Shown here in pieces: positions 51,874-60,540 of a stretch of 64,000 nt of DNA (positions are counted from its first letter, which is position 1; every line of letters starts with the position of its first letter). Origin of the DNA: Alistipes putredinis DSM 17216 (lineage in GTDB: Bacteria; Bacteroidota; Bacteroidia; Bacteroidales; Rikenellaceae); NCBI RefSeq assembly GCF_000154465.1, contig NZ_DS499577.1, positions 184,013 to 248,012 of the forward strand, given 5' to 3'. Position numbers and translations under genes: made by a program. Under the pieces are notes generated by a model that did not search any database, was not told the DNA's origin, and saw only the letters and a list, made by a program, of their open reading frames with translations.

Positions 51874-53628
51874 ATGAAGCGATCAGCTATTCTGTCCCTG
51901 ATGTTTATCGCCGGGATGCTTGCGGTGCCCGGGGTGCTCAACGCCCAGGTCGAGAAGCGTGTCGAAGTATCCAAAGCCTATGTGCCGAGCGTGGAGCATG
52001 CGACGAAACTTGCCGTGCGCCCCAATATGGTCGATACGGCGGCCATACAGCCGGAAATCGACTATTCGATCACGCCGCTCACGCTCGAAACGCAGCTCGC
52101 CACGCGCCCGATCCGTCCTGCGACGATCACCTATTGGGAGTTCGACCGTCCGCTGCCTTTTTACCTGAAGGCCGGAGCGGGTTATCCGCTCAATTCGGCG
52201 CTCGATCTGTATGTATCGACACAGAACCCCGACATCGGCTATGCGTTGGGCTATATCAACCACGACGGACGGTACGGACGGATTCCCTATACGCCCGACG
52301 GGGACCATAGCGCCCTGTGGATGGACAATCGGGTGGGTGTCGCCGCCGGGAAATACATCGGGCGTCATGTGCTGGAGGGCGAGGTGAGCTACCGGAACCG
52401 GATCATCGACCGTTACGGCCTTTTCCCCGATCCGGACTTTCCGACTTTCGACAACGGAAATCGCCGCGTGATCGGCGATTTGCAGGGAAAGATACGGATC
52501 GGCGACGATTTCAACGACCTCTCGCGGACGAATTTCAATGTCGAGGTCACGGCGGGCAACTGGTGGAATCCGCTGGATTCGAAACTCTATCTGGAGGATA
52601 ATGTCGTTCCGGTGTTGGATTATCCGTACGAAAACGAGTGGAATTTGGGGGTAGATGCCGCCGTTGGACGACGTTTCGGCCGCCATACGCTCGTCTTCCG
52701 GGCCGGATTCGAGGGCCGGTGGGGTGGCGACCGCAAGGGCGAATCGGTTTGGGCCGCTCCTTCTGACTATTACAACCGGACCTATTCGGGAGCGTTCCGT
52801 TATGCCTATCGTGCCCGGTCGGTCGATATGGAGTTCGGTTTGGATTACTACCGGGACGATGTGGCGGGGCGCGATGCGGCGAATTATTTCATTCCCTACG
52901 CTCACTTGCGTTTCGATCTGGGCGGCGGCGGTTTCGTACCTTATGTCGAGTTGGACGGAACCCTGAAGCACAACGATATGCGGGAGCTTATGGAAACCAA
53001 TCTTTATTACGTGCCTCGTTATACGGACCTGATGCCCCGCAATACGGTGGACTATTCGGTCCGTGTCGGTGTGAGCGGGCGTCTCGTCGAGGATAAGCTG
53101 ATTTACCGATTGTTCGTCGGCTATTCTTTCATCGAGAATCATAACTTTTGGTATTGCTATACGCCGACTACCCGGTATGAGGGGTTCAGTCTGGTACAGG
53201 GACGGCTGAATGTCATGTCGCTCAACGGTGAGCTGGAGTTCCGTCCGGTGAGCAATTTCACGTTCTCCATCGGCGGGCGGGGACTGACCTATACCGAGCA
53301 TCAGACCTTGAGCATCGGCCTGCCGGAGTTCGAGGGTACGGTCCGGGCCCGCTATCATCATCGTAAGTTCTCGGTCGGCCTCGTTTTCGACCTGCAGTCC
53401 AACCGCTATATTTCGCGAGTGATTCCGTGGTTCCCGAACGACGGGATCGTGGGGAATATGCGCATTCCCTATACGGTAGATCTGGGGTTGAATGTCGATT
53501 GGTACGCGTCCAAGCGGGTAACGGTATTCGCCGAAGGTCACAATCTTTGCAACCGCCGGATTTACGACTGGAGTACGTTTCCGCAGTACAGCGCCGGATT
53601 TACGGCAGGTGTGAAGTTGAGTTTTTAG
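51874..53628 (+). CDS. Outer-membrane beta-barrel (TonB-receptor-like without plug)
   Basis: A 584-residue exported protein with signal MKRSAILSLMFIAGMLAVPGVLNAQ. It is rich in alternating aromatic/charged strands (YALGYINHDGRYGRIPY, FRAGFEGRWGGDRKG, YNRTYSGAFRYAYRAR) and ends YSAGFTAGVKLSF with a terminal Phe, the barrel signature. The N-terminal plug region of full TonB receptors is not seen. I start at ATG 51874, 4 bases after the TPR gene; the longer frame only overlaps it. A terminator follows. Confidence 0.85.
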   Translation: MKRSAILSLMFIAGMLAVPGVLNAQVEKRVEVSKAYVPSVEHATKLAVRPNMVDTAAIQPEIDYSITPLTLETQLATRPIRPATITYWEFDRPLPFYLKAGAGYPLNSALDLYVSTQNPDIGYALGYINHDGRYGRIPYTPDGDHSALWMDNRVGVAAGKYIGRHVLEGEVSYRNRIIDRYGLFPDPDFPTFDNGNRRVIGDLQGKIRIGDDFNDLSRTNFNVEVTAGNWWNPLDSKLYLEDNVVPVLDYPYENEWNLGVDAAVGRRFGRHTLVFRAGFEGRWGGDRKGESVWAAPSDYYNRTYSGAFRYAYRARSVDMEFGLDYYRDDVAGRDAANYFIPYAHLRFDLGGGGFVPYVELDGTLKHNDMRELMETNLYYVPRYTDLMPRNTVDYSVRVGVSGRLVEDKLIYRLFVGYSFIENHNFWYCYTPTTRYEGFSLVQGRLNVMSLNGELEFRPVSNFTFSIGGRGLTYTEHQTLSIGLPEFEGTVRARYHHRKFSVGLVFDLQSNRYISRVIPWFPNDGIVGNMRIPYTVDLGLNVDWYASKRVTVFAEGHNLCNRRIYDWSTFPQYSAGFTAGVKLSF

Positions 53629-53645
53629 CGGATCGACCCGATATG

Positions 53646-53676
53646 AAAAACGGCCGGTAACATACCGGCCGTTTTT
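53646..53676. terminator. Convergent terminator between barrel gene and tyrA
   Basis: A 14-bp perfect stem AAAAACGGCCGGTA/TACCGGCCGTTTTT with a 3-base loop, in both directions flanked by A/T. Confidence 0.92.
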
Positions 53677-53691
53677 TATGGAGTACGATTT

Positions 53692-54465
53692 TTACTCCAG
53701 GTTTTTCCGGACTCCGTCCAGAAACCGCTTCATCTTCCCGCTGTCCTTTTTGTCGATGATCTTCGACAGGTGGGTCAGCGTGGCGACGATGTTGTCGATC
53801 TGTGCGGGCGTCTTGGGGTTGAAGAGGATTTCCGTCAGCAGGTAGTCGTCTTCGGAGAGTAGTCCGCGGGCGATGGCCATGTGTTTCTTGAAGGTGGTGC
53901 CGGGGGCATCCTGGTGCTTCATGATGGAGGCGAATACGAGCGTCGAGGCGAACGGCACCGAGAGGGAGTAGGCCACAACTTCATCGTGCCCCTCGAAGGT
54001 GTATTCGCAGACGTTGAGCTTCAGCGAACCGTAGAGGTCCTTGAAGAAGATTTTGCCCATGTGGTCCGACTCCTTGATGATGATGGCGTTTTCGGTTTGC
54101 AGGTTGCCCAGGTTGGCGAACGTGGGGCCGAACATCGGGTGGGTCGAAACGTACCGGAATCCCGATTTCTCATAAAATTCCTGCAACCCGGTCTTTACCG
54201 AGGCGATGTCGGAGATGATACACTCTTTCGGCAGATAGGGAAATACCTCCTCGAATGCCTGGAGCGTGGCGTTCAGCGTTACGCAGTTGATAAGCAGTTC
54301 GGGCCGGAAGTCGGCGATCTCTTCGGGCGAGGTGAAGCGCTGGGCGTTGTAGATGAATCGCATCCGCCGAGGGTCTTTTTCGAGGACGGCTACGTCGTGG
54401 TTGAAACTCAACAGGTCGGTGAAAAAGGAGCCCATCTTTCCCGCGCCCAAAATCAGTATGCGCAT
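53692..54465 (-). CDS. tyrA: Prephenate dehydrogenase
   Basis: Makes 4-hydroxyphenylpyruvate, the tyrosine precursor, from prephenate with NAD(P)+. The 257 residues start with the dinucleotide fold MRILILGAGKMGSFFTDLL, then ECIISDIASVKTGLQEF and the catalytic/prephenate-binding YVSTHPMFGP. Full length for the short form without chorismate mutase. Last gene of the operon whose leader is at 57139. Confidence 0.92.
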   Translation of the reverse strand: MRILILGAGKMGSFFTDLLSFNHDVAVLEKDPRRMRFIYNAQRFTSPEEIADFRPELLINCVTLNATLQAFEEVFPYLPKECIISDIASVKTGLQEFYEKSGFRYVSTHPMFGPTFANLGNLQTENAIIIKESDHMGKIFFKDLYGSLKLNVCEYTFEGHDEVVAYSLSVPFASTLVFASIMKHQDAPGTTFKKHMAIARGLLSEDDYLLTEILFNPKTPAQIDNIVATLTHLSKIIDKKDSGKMKRFLDGVRKNLE

Positions 54466-54538
54466 ATATCGGTTTGTTTATGTTTTTTGATGATCCGGGC
54501 GGTATGGGAGCGCCCGGGGATTGTTCTATTTCATTCTT

Positions 54539-54594
54539 CGTTTTTTCGCTCGGCAGAGGTCGTCGGCAACTTCCGTCCCCGTTTGCCGAAAACA
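54539..54594 (-). repeat. REP-like palindromic repeat, unit 4
   Basis: On the minus strand it begins TGTTTTCGGCAAACGGGG and ends CTCTGCCGAGCGAAAAAACG. It shares framework with the copy at 46002. Confidence 0.75.
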
Positions 54595-54608
54595 TTGAAT
54601 CGCTTCTT

Positions 54609-54668
54609 CGTTTTCTTCGCACGGCATAATCCGAATAAATTCGGTGCTGTCTTCGCTTATCGGGAACG
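54609..54668 (-). repeat. REP-like palindromic repeat, unit 3
   Basis: On the minus strand it begins CGTTCCCGATAAGCGAAGA and ends TGCGAAGAAAACGAAGAAG, with CCGAATTTATTCGGATT inside. It lies directly after the DAHP synthase stop (54672). Its middle is close to the unit at 46074. Confidence 0.78.
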
Positions 54669-54671
54669 TCG

Positions 54672-55736
54672 TTATTTCATTATTTCCATCTGGACCTTTA
54701 CCGACTCTTCGTGGATCGCTTTCATGATTTCCGAAATGAATTCCGGGTCGAGGTCGAGCGATTGCCCCATTTTGCCGCGTTTGTCCAGGATTTCATCGTA
54801 ACGCTTGTTTTGCAGGATGGGCATGTTGTGCTCCTTCTTGTAGGTGCCGATCTCCTGCGAGATGTGCATCCGCTTGGCGAGGAGGCTCAACAGTTGCTCA
54901 TCGACCTCGTCGATCTGGCGGCGCAGGATGCTGATGTTCTCTGTGGTTTGGGCATTGTCGCGCACCACGAGCAGTTGCAGCGTGTAGTCCAGCACTTCGG
55001 GCGTCACCTGCTGCGCCGCGTCGCTCAGCGCACTGTCGGGATCGCAGTGGGATTCGATGATAAGTCCGTCGAAGTTCAGGTCGAGCGCCTGCTGCGAGAT
55101 GGGAGCTACCAGTTCGCGTTTGCCGCCGATGTGGCTCGGGTCACAGAAGATGGTGAGGTTGGGGTATCTGCGGCGAAGTTCGATCGGAATATGCCAGAGC
55201 GGAGCGTTGCGGTAGATTTTTTTCTCGTAGGAGCTGAATCCCCGATGGATGACGCCCAGCCGTCGGAGTCCGGCGTTGTAGAGCCGTTCGATCGCGCCGA
55301 CCCACAGTTCCAGGTCGGGATTGACGGGGTTTTTTACCAGAATGGGGATATCCACGCCTTTCAATGCGTCGGCCAGCTCCTGCATGGCGAAGGGGTTGGT
55401 GACGGTGCGGGCACCGACCCAGAGGATGTCGATGCCGGCTTTCAGGGCTTCGAAAACATGAGCGGGAGTGGCGACCTCGGTGGCTACCAGCATGCCGGTT
55501 TCCTGCTTGACCTGCTTCATCCAGGGAAGGCCTTCGACGCCGATGCCTTCGAAGCCGCCCGGCTTGGTGCGGGGTTTCCAGATACCGGCCCGGAAGATCT
55601 TTACGCCCCGGGCAGCCAGTTCGGAGGCGGTTTTGAGTACCTGTTCACGGCTCTCCGCGCTGCAAGGGCCTGCGATAATCATCGGACGTTTGGGATCCAC
55701 GCCCGGAAAAGTGAGTGGTTCTATTTCCATTTTCAT
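54672..55736 (-). CDS. DAHP synthase - chorismate mutase fusion
   Basis: A two-domain enzyme of 354 residues. The N-terminal domain (about 1-265) is the short KDPGal-type DAHP synthase: PMIIAGPCSAESREQVL, FRAGIWKPRTKPGGFEGIG, GARTVTNPFAMQELADAL, IHRGFSSYEK, FCDPSHIGGKRELV. The C-terminal ~85 residues are a type II chorismate mutase (ENISILRRQIDEVDEQLLSLLAKRMHISQEIGTYKKEHN). It joins the first step of the pathway to the branch point. In operon with an aminotransferase and tyrA. Confidence 0.95.
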   Translation of the reverse strand: MKMEIEPLTFPGVDPKRPMIIAGPCSAESREQVLKTASELAARGVKIFRAGIWKPRTKPGGFEGIGVEGLPWMKQVKQETGMLVATEVATPAHVFEALKAGIDILWVGARTVTNPFAMQELADALKGVDIPILVKNPVNPDLELWVGAIERLYNAGLRRLGVIHRGFSSYEKKIYRNAPLWHIPIELRRRYPNLTIFCDPSHIGGKRELVAPISQQALDLNFDGLIIESHCDPDSALSDAAQQVTPEVLDYTLQLLVVRDNAQTTENISILRRQIDEVDEQLLSLLAKRMHISQEIGTYKKEHNMPILQNKRYDEILDKRGKMGQSLDLDPEFISEIMKAIHEESVKVQMEIMK

Positions 55737-55798
55737 TGTCGTTGTTGATTTTGCGATCGCCGGCTGTAACCGGCGAATCCGGTCTGTTTATATTCTGT

Positions 55799-57067
55799 TT
55801 ACTGATTCTGTTTTGTTCGGGTCGTCGTGATCCGGTCGAGTGCCTCCTGCAACATCTCCTCGTTGCAGCAGAGCGAGATGCGGATGTAGTTCCGCCCTTC
55901 CGAGCCGAAGATGGAACCTGGAGTGACGAAGACCCGTGACTGGTGCAGTACCCGGTTGCAGATGGCTTCCCCGACACCGTTCGGGCACTCCCCGGCAGCC
56001 GTGAGTTGCGCCGCGAGGGTATCGTTCACCCGTCCCCAGAGGAACATTCCCACCTGGTCGTCGCGGACATCGCAGCCGAGGGTTTCCAGAATCCGGGCAG
56101 CCAGTGCGCGTCGGCGGCGATATACCTCGTTCATCCGTTGGTACCAGCTGTCGGGGGCTTTCAGCGCTTCGACGGCGGCCAGTTGCATCGGGCGGAACAT
56201 TCCGGAGTCCATGTTGCTCTTCACGCGCAGGATCCACTCCAGGAACCGGGAATTGGTCGCCACCATTCCGATACGCCAGCCGGGCATGTTGAAGGTTTTA
56301 CTCATGGAGTTGAGTTCGATGCAGATCTCTTTGGCACCCGGTACGCTCAAAATGCTTAACGGGCGGTCGTTCAGGATGAAGCTGTACGGGTTATCGTGGC
56401 AGATCACGATGTTGTGCCTGCGGCCGAAGGCGACCAGTTTTTCGAACAGCTCCCGCGAACCGTTGGCTCCCGTAGGCATGTTGGGGTAGTTGCACCACAT
56501 CAGTTTCACACCGGACAGGTCCATTTTCTCCAGTGCTTCGAAATCGGGCTGCCAGTCGTTCTCTTCTTTCAGGGCGTAGGGCAGGATGCGGGCGCCGACG
56601 AACTTCGACACTGAGGCGTAGGTCGGATAGCCCGGATTGGGTATGAGTACCCCGTCGCCTTCGTTCAGGAAGGCTAGCGAAATGTGCATCACACCCTCCT
56701 TGCTGCCGATCAGGGGCAGGATTTCGTTGGCAGGGTCCAGGTCCACGCCGTACCATCTCTTATACCACCGGGCGAACTCCGCACGCAGTTCCGGAATACC
56801 TACGTAAGGTTGGTATCCGTGCGTGTCGGGCCGCGCTGCCGCCTGGCAGAGCGCCTGCACGGTTTCGGCCGACGGGGGCAGGTCCGGGCTGCCGATCCCC
56901 AGGTTGATGACGCGTGCGCCGGATTCGTTCATCCGGGCCACCTCTTTCAGTTTCACGGAGAAGTAGTACTCTTCGACGTTTTCCACCCGGCGGGCCGGGG
57001 TGACGGTCGGTTTCGCCGGTTTCGTTTCTTCGGAGCCGCCAAGCTCCGCAGGTTGCTGTTTTTTCAT
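55799..57067 (-). CDS. Class I/II PLP aminotransferase (probably aromatic)
   Basis: A 422-residue fold-type I aminotransferase. The core features are RVINLGIGSPDLPPS near residue 55, GSKEGVMHISLAFLNEGDGVLIPNPGYPTY, MWCNYPNMPTGANGS, VICHDNPYSFI, the PLP Lys in SMSKTFNMPGWRIGM, and FVTPGSIFGSEGRNYIRIS with the Arg that binds carboxylate. With DAHP synthase-CM and tyrA it is probably the tyrosine/phenylalanine (or prephenate) aminotransferase. The start codon is 8 bases after the leader terminator. Confidence 0.9.
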   Translation of the reverse strand: MKKQQPAELGGSEETKPAKPTVTPARRVENVEEYYFSVKLKEVARMNESGARVINLGIGSPDLPPSAETVQALCQAAARPDTHGYQPYVGIPELRAEFARWYKRWYGVDLDPANEILPLIGSKEGVMHISLAFLNEGDGVLIPNPGYPTYASVSKFVGARILPYALKEENDWQPDFEALEKMDLSGVKLMWCNYPNMPTGANGSRELFEKLVAFGRRHNIVICHDNPYSFILNDRPLSILSVPGAKEICIELNSMSKTFNMPGWRIGMVATNSRFLEWILRVKSNMDSGMFRPMQLAAVEALKAPDSWYQRMNEVYRRRRALAARILETLGCDVRDDQVGMFLWGRVNDTLAAQLTAAGECPNGVGEAICNRVLHQSRVFVTPGSIFGSEGRNYIRISLCCNEEMLQEALDRITTTRTKQNQ

Positions 57068-57077
57068 ACTGAAAACA

Positions 57078-57105
57078 AAAAAGCTCCCGCCTCAAGGCAG
57101 GAGCT
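57078..57105 (-). terminator. Attenuator terminator of the tyrosine-branch operon
   Basis: On the minus strand AGCTCCTGCC-TTGA-GGCGGGAGCT is followed by TTTTTTG and lies just before the aminotransferase start. The first arm can instead pair with GGCGGGAG of the leader. Confidence 0.9.
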
Positions 57106-57194
57106 ATGATCTAAATTCGTAATTCTGTCGATCGAACTTTACAACACGCAAACTCCCGCCTTTACTCGGCCCGAATAAAGGTAATAATAGGAGT
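57078..57194 (-). promoter_or_regulatory. Tyrosine-responsive transcription attenuator
   Basis: Three alternative structures overlap. Hairpin 1:2 uses CTTTATTCGG/CCGAGTAAAG plus the outer ACTCC/GGAGT (57152-57194). Antiterminator 2:3 pairs GGCGGGAG (57153-57160) with CTCCTGCC. Terminator 3:4 is at 57078-57105. Regions 2 and 4 both contain GGCGGGAG. Tyr codons of the leader peptide cover region 1. Confidence 0.85.
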
Positions 57195-57216
57195 ATGTAA
57201 ACTGAACGTGTTGCAT
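57139..57216 (-). CDS. Tyr-rich leader peptide of the attenuator
   Basis: A 25-codon frame from ATG 57216 to TAA 57139, starting MQHVQ, then FTYSYYYLY (residues 6-14, five Tyr of nine) and ending GVCVL. The Tyr codons lie in region 1 of the alternative hairpins, so a ribosome stalled for charged tRNA-Tyr would free region 2 to form the antiterminator. The promoter lies about 45 bases upstream. No other protein in the window has such a composition. Translation is inferred. Confidence 0.85.
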   Translation of the reverse strand: MQHVQFTYSYYYLYSGRVKAGVCVL

Positions 57217-57259
57217 ATCGTTTTTGTCGTCGAATATCCGTCCAGGGTATTTAACGGGA

Positions 57260-57291
57260 CAAATGTATCGCATTTTTCGGAAAATGACAAA
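57260..57291 (-). promoter_or_regulatory. Promoter of the tyrosine-branch operon
   Basis: On the minus strand TTTG (57291-57288), 20-base spacer, TACATTTG (57267-57260). The predicted transcript starts about 40 bases before the leader peptide. Confidence 0.8.
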
Positions 57292-57327
57292 ATTTTTTTC
57301 GCTTTTTTATTTCGGGCATAAAATTCC

Positions 57328-57335
57328 TAAATTTG
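57328..57335 (+). promoter_or_regulatory. -7 box of the aroB operon
   Basis: TAAATTTG, 25 bases before the aroB start. The -33 region is T-rich (GCTTTTTTAT) without a clear TTTG. Divergent from the tyrosine-branch promoter, 60 bases away. Confidence 0.6.
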
Positions 57336-57360
57336 TCGGGACAAACAATTTCGAATAAAC

Positions 57361-58398
57361 GTGAGTAATCTTCATATATCATCCGATTTCAGCGGTTTGG
57401 ATGCCCTGATTCCGCAGGGCCGACGGGTTTTCGTCGTTATCGACAGCAACCTGAAGCCCTTTTTCGGCCTTTTCGAACGGTATGAACTCATTCCGATCCA
57501 GACCTCCGAGAAGGTTAAAACCTTCGCTACGGTAGAATATATTATCGAACAGTTGCTGGAGCGGGGAGCCGACCGGAGCTCGTTTCTCGTGGGCGTGGGC
57601 GGCGGCATCACGACCGACCTCTGCGGTTTCGCGGCGTCGGTTTACAAACGGGGTATTCGGTTCGGTTTCGTACCTACGACGCTGCTGGCGCAGGTGGACG
57701 CTTCGATCGGGGGTAAGAACGGCGTGAATTTCCATGCCTATAAGAATATGGTCGGTACGATCACCCAGCCTGAATGGATCTATATCTGTACCGATGCGCT
57801 GCGGACGCTTTCGCCCCGGGAGTTCCGGGCCGGAATCGCCGAAGTCCTGAAGACTTTCATCCTGTTCGATGCGGAATACTATCGCAAGGCCGTGGATTAT
57901 TTCGCCCGGATGGAGGCCCACTTGCGGAAAGCGGGAACCTGTTGCGGGGGCGAATGTGTGTACGGGCAGGAGGAGCTTACCGAAATCATTCGCAAAACGG
58001 CGTTATACAAGTGTGCCGTAGTGGAGCGGGATGCTTTCGAGAAGGGGGAGCGGCGCTTGCTGAATCTGGGGCATACCTTCGCTCACGCCATCGAGAAAAA
58101 TTGTCCGATCATGCACGGCGAAGCCGTGGCGATCGGTCTGGTGCTGGCTGCCGGGGTATCCGAACGGCTGGGACTCGCCCCGGCGGGACTGGCGGTCGGT
58201 CTGGCGGAGGATTTGAAGAAGGTCGGGCTTCCCACCCAGTCGCCCATAGCTATCGGTGTTTTGCTGGAAGCGTTGGAAAAAGATAAGAAGGTGGAGGGCG
58301 ATGCCATTCATTTCATCCTGCCCCGTGCGGTGGGGGAGGTGGTGGATCGTGCGATTCCGTTAAAACAGTTGGAGGAGGTCGCCCGTGATCTGCGTTAG
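57361..58398 (+). CDS. aroB: 3-dehydroquinate synthase
   Basis: Second step of the shikimate pathway: DAHP to 3-dehydroquinate, with NAD+ and a divalent metal. The 345 residues start with GTG and include VGGGITTDLCGFAASVYKRGIRFGFVPTTLLAQVDASIGGKNGVNF, then the metal ligands in EVLKTF, LLNLGHTFAHAIEKN and MHGEAVAIGL. Overlaps the next gene by 14 bases, so the two are translationally coupled. Confidence 0.97.
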   Translation: MSNLHISSDFSGLDALIPQGRRVFVVIDSNLKPFFGLFERYELIPIQTSEKVKTFATVEYIIEQLLERGADRSSFLVGVGGGITTDLCGFAASVYKRGIRFGFVPTTLLAQVDASIGGKNGVNFHAYKNMVGTITQPEWIYICTDALRTLSPREFRAGIAEVLKTFILFDAEYYRKAVDYFARMEAHLRKAGTCCGGECVYGQEELTEIIRKTALYKCAVVERDAFEKGERRLLNLGHTFAHAIEKNCPIMHGEAVAIGLVLAAGVSERLGLAPAGLAVGLAEDLKKVGLPTQSPIAIGVLLEALEKDKKVEGDAIHFILPRAVGEVVDRAIPLKQLEEVARDLR

Positions 58399-60427
58399 CG
58401 TACAGGAAAAGAGTTTCGGGGATTGCCGGGCGATCCTCGAATCGTGTGAAATGGCCGAACTCCGGGCGGACCTTTGCCGTCTTTCGGTCGAAGAGGTCGA
58501 GCGGCTCGTGGAGATTCGGCCGAACCTGATTGCCACCTGCCGGATTGCGAACTCTTCCGAGACATTCGCCCGCGAGCAGCTCGAGGCGGCGATCCGCAGA
58601 GGGGCGCGTTATGTCGATATAGAGATCGAAGCGCCCGACGAGCATCTGGAATATATTCGTACGCTCGCCCGCGAGTACGGGTGCCGGCTGATCGTTTCGT
58701 TCCACGATTTCGAGGGAACTCCCTCCCTCGACGAGCTGAAGGGGATCGCCCGGCTGTGTCGCACGAAGGGGGCCGATCTGGTGAAGATCGTCACGACGGC
58801 CCGGAATATTTCGGATGCCGCCCGTACGATGCGTTTGTATGACCTGCAAGCCGACGGAGCGCTTTTCGAGGGTGCCGCCGCTGCGGAGCGTCCGCAGTTG
58901 GTCGCTTTTTCGATGGGCGAAGCCGGGAAATTCACCCGTCTGCTCTGCCTGAAGCTCGGTGCGCCTTATACGTATGTTTCAGCTGGAGCATCCAACGCCA
59001 CGGCGTCGGGGCAATATACCCGCGAGGAGATGGAGCGGCTGCTTTCGGCCGAAAATTATCCTTTCGAGGGATTTCGCGAGTTCCGTCGGACGACGGTTGC
59101 CGTTCCTTGTTCCAAGAGCGTGGCTCAGCGGGCCGTGTTGGCTGCTGCGCTGGCTGCGGGAGAGAGCCGGCTCGCCAATTACGCCCCTTGCAACGATATA
59201 GTCGGAGCCGTCGAGGTCATCCGGGGTATGGGCTGCCGGATTGCGTCGGACGGTACGACGCTGCATATCGAGGGTGTCGGAGCGGAGCGCTTGGGACGTT
59301 GCTCGAAGATCGAAACCGGCGAATCGGGGCTGCTCACGCGGCTACTGACTCCGCTGGCATCCCATATTTCCGCTTTGAACGGCGGTGCCCCGGTGGAAAT
59401 TTCCGGGCATGGCAGTATTCTGAAGCGCAATCTGCACGAGGCGGTCGCCGCGCTGCGCGAAGCCGGCGTGCATTGTTCTGCTCGTGAGGAGGGGTATCTT
59501 CCGTTTCGGATCGAGGGCGGTATTACCCGTCGTGAGATCGCCTTTTCGGGGCGGGAGAGTTCGCAGACCGTATCGGGTTTCCTGATGACTTTGCCGTTGT
59601 TGCAGGATGCGACCGTGCTGACGGTAACCGAGCCGTCGAGCATTCCCTACCTGGAGCTTACTTTGCGGACGCTGACTCGGTTCGGTATCCGACTCGACAG
59701 GGAGGCGTTTTACGACGGGGGGTGCGGCGGACGGAAGCCCGGGACGCCTTCGAAAATCGTCTTTTCGGTACCGGGCGGGCAGGAGTACCGTCCTTCGGAC
59801 CTCTTCCTGGATGCTGATTGGAGTTCGGCCGCCTATTTCGCGGTGGCCGGAGCCGTCGCTTCGTCGCTGGGGCGGATCGAGGGGATTACGCTGCGCAATA
59901 TGCGGCTCGATTCGCTGCAGGCCGATGAAAAGATACTCGACATCCTGCGTTCGTGCGGTGCCGATGTGAGCGTCGCGCCTGCGGACGTATCCGTAAGGGG
60001 CGATATGCCGGGAGATTTGCAGAACATCTCCGTTACTGCGACCGGCCGGCGGCTGAAGGCTTTCGAGGTCGATGCCACGCATTGCCCCGATCTGTTCCCG
60101 ATCCTTGCGGTGCTGGCTGCCCATTGCGACGGTACGAGCCGTATCGCGGGTGTCGGACGTCTGACGCAGAAGGAGAGCAACCGGGCCGAAACGATCTATG
60201 CCGAGTTCCGGACGCTGGGGGCGCGGATCGACATCCAGGGCGACGAGATGTTCGTTACGGGCGGGCCGTTGCATGGAGGAGATGTCCGCTCGCACAACGA
60301 CCACCGGATTGCCATGAGCCTGATCGTCGCCGGGTTGTTCACGCCGGAGCCGGTGCGGCTGGACGACGTGAAGTGCATCGACAAGTCGTTTCCTTCGTTC
60401 CTCGATCTGCTCGCCCGGCAGGAGTAG
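58385..60427 (+). CDS. AroD-AroA fusion: type I 3-dehydroquinate dehydratase and EPSP synthase
   Basis: A 680-residue fusion of two shikimate enzymes. Residues about 1-215 are a type I dehydroquinase: AELRADL, catalytic His in IVSFHDFEG, Schiff-base Lys in LVKIVTTARN, and LVAFSMGEAGKFTRL. From about 235 on is EPSP synthase: VAVPCSKSVAQRAVLAAALAAGES, GESGLLTRLLTPL, RESSQTVSGFLMTLPLL, and SHNDHRIAMSLIVAG near the end. It would carry out steps 3 and 6 of the pathway in one chain, without shikimate dehydrogenase or kinase between. Both active sites look complete. Confidence 0.92.
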   Translation: MICVSVQEKSFGDCRAILESCEMAELRADLCRLSVEEVERLVEIRPNLIATCRIANSSETFAREQLEAAIRRGARYVDIEIEAPDEHLEYIRTLAREYGCRLIVSFHDFEGTPSLDELKGIARLCRTKGADLVKIVTTARNISDAARTMRLYDLQADGALFEGAAAAERPQLVAFSMGEAGKFTRLLCLKLGAPYTYVSAGASNATASGQYTREEMERLLSAENYPFEGFREFRRTTVAVPCSKSVAQRAVLAAALAAGESRLANYAPCNDIVGAVEVIRGMGCRIASDGTTLHIEGVGAERLGRCSKIETGESGLLTRLLTPLASHISALNGGAPVEISGHGSILKRNLHEAVAALREAGVHCSAREEGYLPFRIEGGITRREIAFSGRESSQTVSGFLMTLPLLQDATVLTVTEPSSIPYLELTLRTLTRFGIRLDREAFYDGGCGGRKPGTPSKIVFSVPGGQEYRPSDLFLDADWSSAAYFAVAGAVASSLGRIEGITLRNMRLDSLQADEKILDILRSCGADVSVAPADVSVRGDMPGDLQNISVTATGRRLKAFEVDATHCPDLFPILAVLAAHCDGTSRIAGVGRLTQKESNRAETIYAEFRTLGARIDIQGDEMFVTGGPLHGGDVRSHNDHRIAMSLIVAGLFTPEPVRLDDVKCIDKSFPSFLDLLARQE

Positions 60428-60540
60428 CGGGGCGGGCAGATGGTATTTCCGTTCCGGCGGAAAGAACGCTTTCCGTGCGGCGAAGCGCGGAAACGATGGG
60501 GCCGGACGATTGAAGTAAACTCGAAGAAACTTAATTGGCT

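Noticed and set aside
48903..51974. Minus-strand frame of 1,023 residues opposite the TPR gene
   Set aside because: It runs against a gene with a signal peptide and TPR pattern and itself has no recognisable domain. It is a codon-use shadow.
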